A program made the position numbers and the translations under genes. This document shows positions 10,352 through 18,593 of a stretch of 64,000 nt of DNA, in pieces. The stretch covers positions 558,001-622,000 of the forward strand of contig NW_027102659.1 of NCBI RefSeq assembly GCF_036373705.1, read 5' to 3'. Origin of the DNA: Amia ocellicauda (Eukaryota; Chordata; Actinopteri; Amiiformes; Amiidae). Position 1 is the first letter of the stretch. The number at the start of each line of letters is the position of its first letter. Below the pieces are notes generated by a model. It was not told the DNA's origin. It made no database searches and was given only the letters and a program-made list of their open reading frames with translations.

Positions 10352-10843
10352 GTTTAAAAGATGTATCCTGAGGCTCTATTTTTCTTTCTTTGAGACTTTC
10401 TTTTTGCAGGTTTTTTCTTGTGCTGCTTCCTTCTCCGAGTGTTTCCACGATATGTTGGAGAATGAGAGATTCTTCGTTTTTTGTTAGCCACGGATCTTTG
10501 TCGCCCCCTGGTGGACACATGCTGTTTCTTCTTTTACCCCCCCTCCTCGCCATTACCATGAGACCCGAACCCTCCTGATGCTCATGGCTAGCTGCCCGGT
10601 TCATAACATTGGTGAACACGTCACTAACAATATTTTTAGCCGCTGATTTCAAGTGGGGTCTGGCTATAGCAAAGCCTCTCTTAAGCAGGGGTATGGCCAT
10701 TCTAAAGAGACCACGAAAGAGTCCTCCTAGACTGGCGCCATACATTGTGGGGGCTCCTACAATACCGGGCAAGCCGTTCCATCTTGCATCTTGTAATAAT
10801 CCACATAGGCGCTAGGATCTACATAACCCCTCGAGGTAGCCAT
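10352..10843 (-). pseudogene. Small Gly-rich, amphipathic core/pVI-like protein (broken), copy 1
   Basis: Begins MATSRGYVDPSAY, then a Gly-rich hydrophobic and basic region (MYGASLGGLFRGLFRM, LLKRGFAIARPHLKSA) and a basic tail. This pattern recurs just upstream of the major capsid gene in fish Polintons. It resembles adenovirus pVI or core proteins in having an amphipathic, possibly membrane-lytic helix; that role is inference. The copy is broken. Confidence 0.7.
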
Positions 10844-10844
10844 T

Positions 10845-11577
10845 TTAATAATGTACACACTGTTTCAGGGGTCGAAAATGTAGTTTGACATTAACTTTAC
10901 CGATGCGGAAGGGTACGTTGATATTCTGATCCAATTTTACTTCGATCGTGATGTTGTCAAAGTGGGTCTTTGAGACTGGTACGTAGTGTGGTTTGTCATA
11001 AGTAATTGTGACCATGTCATTGCTTTTACCTTTAATAAGTACATTTCTCAAAAGGGGGACATAACTATCCCCGACCCTCTGGTGGGTTATGATATCCGTA
11101 TACACATAAAGAGTGTAAAAGCCGCCCCACCACTTCTGAGAACCTGCTCTCTGTGTCAGAATAGAACCCAAATATACGCCCCAGTTGGCCGCTGGTTTGA
11201 ATGCTAATACCTGGTTTTGACACCTTGTACACTCTGTTTTTAATAGGGTTGTAATATAGCTAGATGTTGGGGGTGCCTTCTGAGAACTGTTTATGCATCT
11301 CATCTAATATTTTATCCACATTGTCATAATAACCTCCTTGTATCGTGAATGTCCATTGACTCTTTTTAACATCATCAAAAATGGCGAAGGTGGCATCCTT
11401 ATCTTGTAAAACAGCCCAAGTGTAAGGATACTGTATTTCCGCCAACCCCACTTCCCACGACACCCTTAGATCTATAGATTTTCCAAATTGTACCGTGTAA
11501 CTGGATATTTCATTTTTAGGATATATATCGAGAGAGGCATTACTGGGTAGAGTCACGTAGAAGCCTCCTGATTCCAT
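10845..11577 (-). pseudogene. Minor capsid protein, penton-like (broken), copy 1
   Basis: Polinton minor capsid family, thought to be a single jelly-roll penton. It starts at MESGGFYVTLPSNAS, with WEVGLAEIQYP near residue 45 and the typical C-terminal blocks VGDSYVPLLRNV, KPHYVPVSK and PFRIGKVNVKLHF. The gene lies between the integrase and the small core-like protein; its stop is two bases before the next start, suggesting coupled late expression. The copy is broken. Confidence 0.82.
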
Positions 11578-11623
11578 CTTGAGAATCGAAAGTAATGCCC
11601 CCAACACACCCGCGGGCATGTTG

Positions 11624-12715
11624 TTATAAGGATTGAATATCGCAAACCTGTTGTTCCGGGACCCAACTATTGAACTTTTCAGGCCATCCAAGCCATTTCA
11701 TCAACACATATTTTTTCCGGTTCTGGGTTTTTTCAGCTAATATCTTTTCAACTCTGTATACACTGTCTTTACCCACAATAATTTTTTGTAACTCGGCTTC
11801 GTAAAACGTTCCTTCTATATCCTCCCTGTCATAGTCTTTTAACCGGTACACGGGGGGGTCTCTAGCCAACTGTTCGGTAACTGTAAAATATTCGTCAGAA
11901 AATGTTTCTTCATAACCTTTGGCAAAAGTACTCCTTAGCTTTGAAACGCGAACCACATCACCGATGTTGAACTAATAAGTAGTTTTTCCCTTCTTAATAA
12001 ATGGTCCGTATAATTTTTTATAGACCTTAAAAGAATTACTTTGATCAACATCTATAGGCTTCATTTTAATACTGGTGTGATACCCTTGGTTGTAAGCATC
12101 GATAAAATCCTGAACTTTATCAAAATACTTGAACGTGTTGACCGCTGTAAAATATCTCCACATTTTGGTCTTTATGGTGCGGTTAAACCTCTCCACTACC
12201 GATGCCCTAAGCTCATTACCAGTGGTGAAATGATGTATTTTGTGTCTCTTCAGTAGATTCTGAAATTCTCTGTTGAGAAACTCTTTTCCTTTATCAGTCT
12301 GCAGTTTTTTAGGACATCGACCCTGGGACAATATATCCTCAAAGGCCCTTGTCACCGCCCGACCTGTTTTATTATGTAGAATGCGAGCCCAGGCATATTT
12401 TGATAACACATCGATACACATCAACATCAATTTGTGACCATTGTTATGTTTTGATAAATTTGACATATCGACTAGATCCATTTGCCATTGTGAATCTATG
12501 TCAGTTGCATATACGCGGTTTCTTTTAAAGTTAATCCTGAGAGGTTTATGTAAGGTATAGGCGTCTTGTTCCCGTAACCATTCTGAAACAACCACATCAT
12601 TAACCTTCACTCCGGCCTCAGCGAGTCCTCTTTGAAAACCCTTCTTACCCGCCAAACCCCCAATCTTGGCTGGGTTGTAGTATAGTTCCTGCATTTGGGG
12701 AGCTTGCCGAGTCAT
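11624..12715 (-). pseudogene. INT: Retrovirus-like integrase with chromodomain (broken), copy 1
   Basis: DDE integrase (rve family). The catalytic residues lie in WQMDLVDM, LQTDKGKEF and VERFNRT. The C-terminal chromodomain shows YRVEKILAEK, KKYVLMKWLGWP and NSWVPEQQV, as in chromodomain-bearing Polinton integrases. It would have inserted the element into DNA; the chromodomain may read histone marks and bias insertion. Its 3' end overlaps the reading frame upstream of the penton gene. A TATAAA about 40 bases upstream of the ATG (minus strand, 12757-12762) probably drives it. The copy is broken. Confidence 0.9.
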
Positions 12716-12733
12716 TCTGTCAAATAACCACAC

Positions 12734-12887
12734 AGACCCACACTATGCGCAAAGTTTTTATACAAGGTTTTTTATTCAACTTCAGGAGAGCAGATACCCC
12801 TTTTAAGACATTTGAGAAAAGTATAACATACACAACAATTTTTTCTACGGTCCAGACAAAATGAAATCAGATGATTGGTTACTTGAT
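12734..12887 (-). promoter_or_regulatory. Integrase TATA box overlapping poly(A) signal of the right-end block, copy 1
   Basis: On the minus strand, AATAAA (12771-12776) would end the transcripts coming from the right-end genes. TATAAA (12757-12762) follows within ten bases and would start the integrase transcript, so one unit ends exactly where the next begins. Confidence 0.55.
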
Positions 12888-13280
12888 CTATATCAACAAA
12901 TATACCTGTTTCTTTATCTTGTAGGCACACACCTCAGTTACATATGTAAATAAAACAACATTATGACCTATTTTAAAATTAAACAGAGGTGTATTAAACA
13001 TGCTCAGTAAAAGGTCATACAGATGTTGATGAAATGGCCTAATATCATTCTTGGCCCCCTTGAGCCCTTCATCCCAGTGTTCGTACCCCCCGGTCTTTGT
13101 TACAGCAGCCATTCACTTTTCCAGGTTTGAAAGTTGATCCTCATCGATGGTTAAATCTGTAGAGAAAAGGCTCGCGTTGGCTACTTTTCTGTCAAGCACA
13201 TGGTGTAATAGCGCTCTCAGGTTAGCTGCAGAGTGTTGATGACAGAACCAGTTGCAGAAGCAGTCCAGAACATTCCCCAT
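12888..13280 (-). pseudogene. Small unrecognised protein starting MGNVLDC (broken), copy 1
   Basis: No family recognised. The start MGNVLDCFCNWFC has Gly at position 2 and nearby cysteines, which could suit N-terminal acylation, although the residue at position 6 is not the Ser/Thr preferred by N-myristoyltransferase. It is followed by a His/Leu-rich helix and a segment around YEHWDEGLKGAKNDI. It sits between the zinc-motif gene and the integrase. The copy is broken. Confidence 0.45.
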
Positions 13281-13292
13281 GTTCAAAGTCCC

Positions 13293-14141
13293 TTAGTTCA
13301 GGTCAGAGTCTGAATCAGTGGCGTAGATGTCGAATTCTTCGTCGCTGCCCCCAGCTTTAACTTCTTTACGGAAGAAATAAGCTTTTAGCTTGCCAGCGGT
13401 TTTTCTACTCGGCTCATCCAGGTCATTGAGCAGCTGCCCAAGTTTCTCTATTATAAACGGCTCCTTTTTCAGCTCCAGCAAAATCTCATCTATGATTTTC
13501 TGGACTTGTCCCACAGTGACATGTATGTGGGAGTAAGAGAGCGCCTTGATTAGTGCCGGTTTCAGCCACGGTTTGTTCAGTCTTCTGTAAAACACATTGA
13601 AATAGAACAGGAAATAGTAACGGTCTGGTTCAAACAAACAACTGTGTCTCAACTGACTGGGGTGATTCACTTCACACCCCCGACAGACTTCTTTCAGAGC
13701 TCGGTCGATGAGAGCACTCAGAATATACACCAGGGTGCTTTTAACCACTCTGCTTACTTGGTCACATACCCCGGGCATAAATCCTGCGTCTTCATCACGC
13801 CCCCGGGACAGTCCGATGCTCATTGGGTCGCCTGGTGGTTTGTGGGGTGTTTCTCCATCCATTGGACTGACCCCCTCCTGAGACGCACAGACGGTAGACA
13901 GTTCGGCAAAATCGAGGCCCTCCATGAGCTCCAGAGGCTGGGGATCCCCGAGACTCATTTGGACATCCATCGCACCGCATGTTGTTTCGTCCTGAGGGAC
14001 CGGGGTCTGAGGTCTTGGAGAGTAACCACAGTCAAAGGGTTCCAGAGTGTAAACAAAATCTGGGGAATAGAACCAGGGGTGATCCCGGGTTTGAAGAGGC
14101 CTGTAGAGCCTGTCGACGTCCGCAGCTTTCGGGTAAGACAT
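13293..14141 (-). CDS. Right-end protein with Cys/His motif and acidic tail, copy 1
   Basis: About 282 residues, open. The start is MSYPKAADVDRLY (14141). The first 130 residues are Pro/Asp/Glu-rich and probably disordered. The folded middle carries CRGCEVNHPSQLRHSCL, a Cys-x2-Cys-x3-His-x5-His-x-Cys cluster that looks metal-binding, followed by aromatic segments (YYFLFYFNVFYRRL) and helices. The tail is very acidic (DEEFDIYATDSDSDLN), with a possible casein-kinase site. I associate this kind of HPSQ...HxC motif with accessory proteins of small fish DNA viruses, but cannot name a function. It is encoded near the right end, as adenovirus E4 genes are. Confidence 0.62.
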   Translation of the reverse strand: MSYPKAADVDRLYRPLQTRDHPWFYSPDFVYTLEPFDCGYSPRPQTPVPQDETTCGAMDVQMSLGDPQPLELMEGLDFAELSTVCASQEGVSPMDGETPHKPPGDPMSIGLSRGRDEDAGFMPGVCDQVSRVVKSTLVYILSALIDRALKEVCRGCEVNHPSQLRHSCLFEPDRYYFLFYFNVFYRRLNKPWLKPALIKALSYSHIHVTVGQVQKIIDEILLELKKEPFIIEKLGQLLNDLDEPSRKTAGKLKAYFFRKEVKAGGSDEEFDIYATDSDSDLN

Positions 14142-14244
14142 TCTCTTTAATTTTAAACCATGAATGAATTGTTGCACCTTTTATCCTATCTCTTCACTAC
14201 GTCATGACACACCGCCCTCTTAGAAGAGAGTAGCCCCTGAGCCG

Positions 14245-14649
14245 TCAGACCCCCCTCCAAAACCCCACACGTCGTCTGTCGTAGTTCTGCAAGCTTTCCC
14301 ATTCACACCTTTCAAAACCCTGAGTCGGAGACTCCATTTCGCATTCTCTTGGACCCTCTTGCAAGCCTTCTAGAGTCTTATCCACAAGCCCCAGATCTCT
14401 CCAGGCCATCACCTTCAACCAGTCCTCATAAGAGTATTCAATTACCGTCTCAAAAGGTTCCAACGTACCCTCCTTCTCTCCCAAAGCAAGAAGCTCCACT
14501 CCAACATAGCTGGGATCCCTTTTAAAGCGGTAACCCCGTCGAGCCCCCCAGAACAACACCCAGGAGCGTTCAATCTTCAAATTGGTGAGTACAGGAACCC
14601 TTGCCCGGGATTGTTTCTTGCGGGGTTTCATGTTGATGTCGCTGGACAT
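14245..14649 (-). CDS. Right-end basic/acidic protein (MSSDINMKPRKK), copy 1, shorter than in copy 3
   Basis: Not recognised. Starts with a basic stretch (MKPRKKQSRARVP) that could be a nuclear-localisation signal, then WVLFWGARRGYRFKRD and an acidic helical region around YSYEDWLKVMAWRDLGL. Copy 3 carries a longer form. It is the outermost gene at the right end, with a TATA-like TATTTAA about 70 bases upstream. Confidence 0.5.
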   Translation of the reverse strand: MSSDINMKPRKKQSRARVPVLTNLKIERSWVLFWGARRGYRFKRDPSYVGVELLALGEKEGTLEPFETVIEYSYEDWLKVMAWRDLGLVDKTLEGLQEGPRECEMESPTQGFERCEWESLQNYDRRRVGFWRGV

Positions 14650-14945
14650 GTTGAAGAAGCGGGATGTTTCAGAAGCTGAGAATTAAAGAGGTATTGCCTA
14701 AAAGAAGCGCGGGTTCTTAAATAGAGAGGAGAGTTTCGGGGCGTTGCCTTCAGAGGGGTGGGGGTATTTATGGGTGGCCTTGTTGTTCAGGGTTTTATGG
14801 GTGTACACTTTCTGACGGATATGACGTAGGAATAATTAAGGAAATAACTCTACCTAAAATCACGCCCCCCAATTATGACGTAGGAATATTAATAAGCTTA
14901 GGGCATACGTCATAACAAAATAGGCCGCGCCCAAAAAACCCTACT
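14650..14945 (-). promoter_or_regulatory. Right-end promoter with three ATGACGT sites, copy 1
   Basis: No gene. Minus-strand TATA-like TATTTAA at 14717-14723. The motif ATGACGTAGGAATA occurs twice (14821-14834 and 14875-14888), and the inverted ACGTCAT lies at 14907-14913. TGACGT is the core of CRE/ATF sites, which also stud the adenovirus E4 promoter at the same end of that genome. The region ends at the element boundary CCCTACT. Confidence 0.6.
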
Positions 14946-15268
14946 ATCTACTCTTATGTAGTTGAAGGCGCAGTATAGCTCTCATAGTCTGGTGGTGACG
15001 GAAGACCACCAGCCGTTTGAACAAGCCATTCAGCATCACCTTGTTGGGTTAAGTGCAGGCACTGTCAGAGCGCAGGGCGTCCTGCCTTTGAAAGAGTTTC
15101 CGAAGTGTCCTGATGTGCCCTTTAGCAATGCCAAACAGGTCTGTGAAAATGGCATCATTTCGCGGCACTTCAGACGCCATCTCACAGTCTAGCCGACCTG
15201 AAACGCCTGAGCCCGTTTTACCAGCAGGCTCCTACGGTAACCGTTTGAAGCAAGAGGTGGCGTTGTCA

Positions 15269-15341
15269 GTTTCCGTAGTGTAGCGGTTATCACATTCGCC
15301 TAACGCGCGAAAGGTCCCCGGTTCGAAACCGGGCGGAAACA
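15269..15341 (+). tRNA. tRNA-Val (AAC)
   Basis: 73 nt. The acceptor stem pairs GTTTCCG with CGGAAAC plus discriminator A. The anticodon loop is CTAACGC, giving AAC; the T loop is TTCGAAA with stem CCCGG/CCGGG. The A-box-like TAGTGTAGCGG and B box GGTTCGAAACC are intact. A TTTT terminator lies at 15361-15364. The anticodon-stem side CATTC instead of CGTTC lies just outside the stem core. It looks functional. Confidence 0.9.
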
Positions 15342-15506
15342 GCCTGCTTTGGGCCGGCCCTTTTCGTCCTGCTTGCCCTCGTGGTTCCCCGCAGGCGGTG
15401 GGTGGCTTTTCTTCATTGGAGTGCCCGAAATCGGTGCTCTCAGAGCGTCCGTCCGTCGACAGGTTGAAATTGTAAACGCTGGTGTAGCCACTTTTAATTA
15501 AAATCT

Positions 15507-15559
15507 GATGATGATGATGATGATGTTGTTGTTGTTGTTGTTCTTGTTGTTCTTGTTGT
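15507..15559 (+). repeat. (GAT)n(GTT)n microsatellite
   Basis: Compound trinucleotide tract in the tail of the AAC-type tRNA unit; its length differs between units. Confidence 0.9.
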
Positions 15560-15911
15560 CGTCGTAGTCTCCGTCATTATTATTGTTAAAGTAAAGCAGT
15601 AGTTAGATTTGTTGCTACCGTAAGGTGTAGAAGGCACAATAGCTCTGATAGTCTGGTGGTGAAGGAAGACCACCAGACGTTTGAACAAGCCATTCAGCAT
15701 CACCTTGTTGGGCTAAGTGCAGGCACTGTCAGAGCGCAGGGCGTCCTGCCTTTGAAAGAGTTTCCAAAGTGTCCTGATGTGCCTTTTAGCAATGCAAAAT
15801 AGGTCAGTGAAAATAGAAACCTTTATCTCACAGGCTGGCCCACGGGAAACGCCTGTGCGCGTTTTATCAGCCTGCTTCGATGGAAGCCATTCGAAACACC
15901 AGGACGGGTCG

Positions 15912-15984
15912 TTTTCCGTAGTGTAGTGGCTATCACGTTTGCCTCACACGCGAAAGGTCCCCGGTTCGAAACCGGGCGGAAACA
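15912..15984 (+). tRNA. tRNA-Val (CAC), first base altered
   Basis: 73 nt with anticodon loop CTCACAC, giving CAC. The first base is T where consensus copies have G, so the terminal acceptor pair is lost. One anticodon-stem pair is a U-G wobble. The next TTTT lies about 65 nt downstream. Possibly a weakened or dead gene. Confidence 0.8.
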
Positions 15985-16205
15985 ACCCGCGGTGCACGCG
16001 TGCCAGTGCCATGTTACCCGTCGCCTTCTCTCTGCCCCAAGGCCGGCCGTCGTTTTCTCTTCCTCGGAGTGGCAAGAAATCCTGACCTTAAAAACAAACG
16101 ATCGCAGAAGGGTAGCTTTGCGAGGCGCTGGAACTCACACTTTTAAAATCGATACATGTTGTAGCTGTTACAATACGACCGTAGCAGGATCAGCGACATT
16201 GCTGT

Positions 16206-16590
16206 TACTCTTATGTAGTCGAAGGCGCAGTATAGCTCTGATAGTCTGGTGGTGACGGAAGACCTCCAGCCGTTTGAACAAGCCATTCAGCATCACCTTG
16301 TTGGGCTAAGTGCAGGCACTGTCAGAGCGCAGGGCGACCTGCCTTTGATAGAGTTTCCTAAGTGTCCCGAAATCGGTGCACTCAGAGCGTCCGTCCGTCG
16401 ACAGGTTGAAATTGTAAACGCTGGTGTAGCCACTTTTAATTAAAATATGATGATGATGATGATGATGTTGTTGTTCTTGTTCTTGTTCTTGTTGTTGTTG
16501 TTGTTCTTGTTTTTCTTGTTGTCGTCGTGGTCGCCGTCATTATTATTGTTAAAGTAAAGCAGTAGTTAGATTTGTAGCTACCGTAAGGTG
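16206..16590 (+). repeat. tRNA-less short repeat unit in array A
   Basis: Starts like the other units (gtctggtggtgacgg) but passes directly from the upstream core to the tail at tcccgaaatcggtgcactc, with no tRNA, then has its own microsatellite. Similar short units occur in array C. Confidence 0.75.
16449..16522 (+). repeat. (GAT)n(GTT/CTT)n microsatellite
   Basis: The longest of the trinucleotide tracts in array A, with interspersed CTT triplets. Confidence 0.9.
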
Positions 16591-16879
16591 TAGAAGGCAC
16601 AATAGCTCTGTGATTGTCTGATGGTGGCACAAGACGAGCAGCAGCTGTTTGAACAAGCCATTGAGCATCACCTTGTTGGGGTAAGTGTAAGTCTTGTCAT
16701 AGCTCAGGGCGTTCTTCCTTTGAAAGAGTTTCCAAAGTGTCCTGATGTGCCCTTGAGCAATGCAAAATAGGTCAGTGAAAATAGAAACCTTTATCTCACA
16801 GGCTGGCCCACGGGAAACCCCTGTGCGCGTTTTACCAGCCGGCTTCGATGGGAGCCATTTGAAACACCAGGACGGGTCG

Positions 16880-16952
16880 GTTTCCGTAGTGTAGTGGCTA
16901 TCACGTGCGCCTCACACGCGAAAGGTCCCTGGTTCGAAACCGGGCGGAAACA
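16880..16952 (+). tRNA. tRNA-Val (CAC)
   Basis: 73 nt, anticodon CAC. The acceptor stem is complete. The anticodon stem has GTGCG where consensus copies have GTTCG, creating one mismatch; one T-stem pair is a U-G wobble. Probably recognisable to a tRNA finder but with a reduced score. Confidence 0.82.
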
Positions 16953-17493
16953 ACCCGCGGTGCACGCGTGCCAGTGCCGTGTTACCCGTCGCCATCTCTC
17001 TGCTCCAAGGCCGGCCGTCGTTTTCTCTTCCTCGGAGTGGCAAGAAATCCTGACCTTGAGAACAAACGATCGCAGAAGGGTAGCTTTGTGAGGCACTGGA
17101 ACTGACACTTTTAAAATCGATACATGTTGTTGCTGTTACAATACGACCGTAGCAGGATCGGCGACATTGCTGTTACTCTTATCTAGTTGAAGGTGCAGTA
17201 TAGCTCTGATAGTCTGGTGGTGAAGGAAGACCACCAGACGTTTGAACAAGCCATTCAGCATCACCTTGTTGGGCTAAGTGCAGGCACTGTCAGAGCGCAG
17301 GGCGTCCTGCCTTTAAAAGAGTTTCCGAAGTGTCCTGATGTGCCCTTTAGCAATGCCAAACAGGTTAGTGAAAATGGCATCCTTTCGCCGCACTTCAGAC
17401 GACATCTCACAGCCTAGCCGACCTGAAACACCTGAGCCCGTTTTACCAGCAGGCTTTAACGGTAACCATTTGAAGCAAGAGGCAGCGGTGTCA

Positions 17494-17566
17494 GTTTCCG
17501 TAGTGTAGCGGTTATCACGTTTGCCTAACGCGCGAAAGGTCCCCGGTTCGAAACCGGGCGGAAACA
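17494..17566 (+). tRNA. tRNA-Val (AAC)
   Basis: 73 nt with full acceptor and T stems, anticodon loop CTAACGC, and a TTTT terminator at about 17586. Confidence 0.9.
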
Positions 17567-17731
17567 GCCTACTGTGGGCTGGCCCTTTTCGTCATGCTTG
17601 CCCTCGTGGTTCCCCGGAGGCGGTGGGTGTCTTTTCTTCATTGGAGTGCCCGTAATCGATGCACTCAGAGCGTCCGTCCGTCGACAGGTTGAAATTGTAA
17701 ACGCTGGTGTAGCCACTTTTAATTAAAATCT

Positions 17732-17751
17732 GATGATGATGATGATGATGA

Positions 17752-17785
<34 letters not shown>

Positions 17786-17792
17786 CTTGTTG
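17732..17792 (+). repeat. (GAT)n(GTT)n microsatellite
   Basis: Longest uninterrupted GTT run in array A; lies just left of the copy 2 boundary. Confidence 0.9.
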
Positions 17793-17872
17793 TCATCGTG
17801 GTCGCCGTCATTATTATTGTTAAAGTAAAGCAGTAGTTAGATTTGTTGCTACCGTAAGGTGTAGAAGACAAC

Positions 17873-18593
17873 AGTAGGTATGGCGTGTGATATCAAAACA
17901 TTCAGAATACTTTTAACCTATATAATTTATAAGCTTTGTAAAATAAACCCAAATATCTCTTTTGCGGGGATAAACGCTGTTCTGAGTAGTTTGTGACTTG
18001 TTTAATACCAAACAAAGCATCGCTATAAAAAATAAATAAAAAAATCACTGTAAAAGTGCTAGTTCTTTTTGATCTTTATAGTTATTTTCTAGGCTCAGGT
18101 TGTTTTTTAGCGCTTATAAAGGCCTGAAATATTCTTAGTGGTTGTTGACTATAGGTCTTGATGCTTAAAAATGTTTTTTTGAGAGACCAAAAGGTTCTAA
18201 TAAAAGTTTAGAGTAGAGAGGAGAGAGATCGTCTCCATCTTGGTTTCTATTTGAAATTTGATGCAGTGTCATTTTATTGGTTGGTTTTGATATGTTAATT
18301 GGTAACAGGGTGGCACAAAGGCCAGACCAGAACAATGCCTTACAAGCAGATCCGGCATGTGGCCATCAGTATAAGTATGAAGGTCTGGTCTTCAGCTCGA
18401 CAGACTCACACTGACCTTTCGATTTAAGACTAAAGATCAACAATGTCCGGAAACAACATCAGCGATTCGATTTAAACGAGTTTTTAGGCAAGTCTTCAGA
18501 TTATTTTCATTGACTCAGAGCGTGTTGTGTGCATGTATTGTAAATAAGGCTATAACATCTGTTTTAAGTTCTGTAAAATTATTTTTCAGCCAG
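17873..18593 (+). promoter_or_regulatory. Left-end region and probable promoter, copy 2
   Basis: Includes the ~335 bp of the left end missing from copy 1: an AT-rich stretch with no open gene, then the leader seen in copy 1 with TATAAG at about 18370. No long inverted match to the right end is visible. Confidence 0.5.

Larger units (their letters stand above)
1..14945 (+). mobile_element. Polinton/Maverick-like element, copy 1 (left end outside window)
   Basis: A fossil of the Polinton (adintovirus-like) family, recognised from its combination of protein-primed DNA polymerase B, FtsK/HerA-type packaging ATPase, adenain-type protease, double-jelly-roll capsid protein, penton-like protein and chromodomain integrase. 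By alignment with copy 2 about 335 bp of its left end lie before the window. The right end reads CCCTACT at 14939-14945 and is followed by tRNA-repeat DNA. It is broken, with about ten breaks; the protease, major capsid and two small plus-strand proteins still read whole. Copies look about 98-99% alike by eye, so the amplification is young, while breaks shared by several copies show the original insertion is older. Confidence 0.93.
14946..17872 (+). repeat. tRNA-Val repeat array A (five units, four tRNAs)
   Basis: Tandem units of about 590-665 bp, recognised by a shared core around gtttgaacaagccatt and the tag agctctgatagtctgg. AAC-type units end in a tail with a (GAT)n(GTT)n tract and aaagtaaagcagtagttag; CAC-type units end in a tail with caatacgaccgtagcagg. 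Unit starts lie near 14985, 15650, 16243, 16616 and 17211; the third is short and lacks a tRNA. No protein gene is supported in the spacers. Confidence 0.9.

Noticed and set aside
11624-12715. Retrovirus or LTR-retrotransposon origin suggested by the integrase
   Set aside because: No reverse transcriptase, gag or LTRs occur; the neighbouring polymerase B, protease, capsid and ATPase fit a Polinton.
13644-14150. 168-codon plus-strand open frame opposite the Cys/His-motif gene
   Set aside because: It lies wholly antisense to a gene with a clear motif and acidic tail; composition fits a shadow frame, and no start signal or homology is apparent.
15300-15491. Minus-strand frames across the tRNA genes and their tails
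   Set aside because: They read backwards through tRNA genes and repeat tails; not plausible proteins.
15507-15559. CRISPR-like repeat array
   Set aside because: The tract is a simple trinucleotide microsatellite without spacers, in eukaryotic DNA.
14946-17872. tRNA-derived SINE interpretation of the tRNA-Val units
   Set aside because: The tRNAs keep full cloverleaf structure and end in discriminator A without a fused body, and the units are tandem with no A-rich tails or target duplications.
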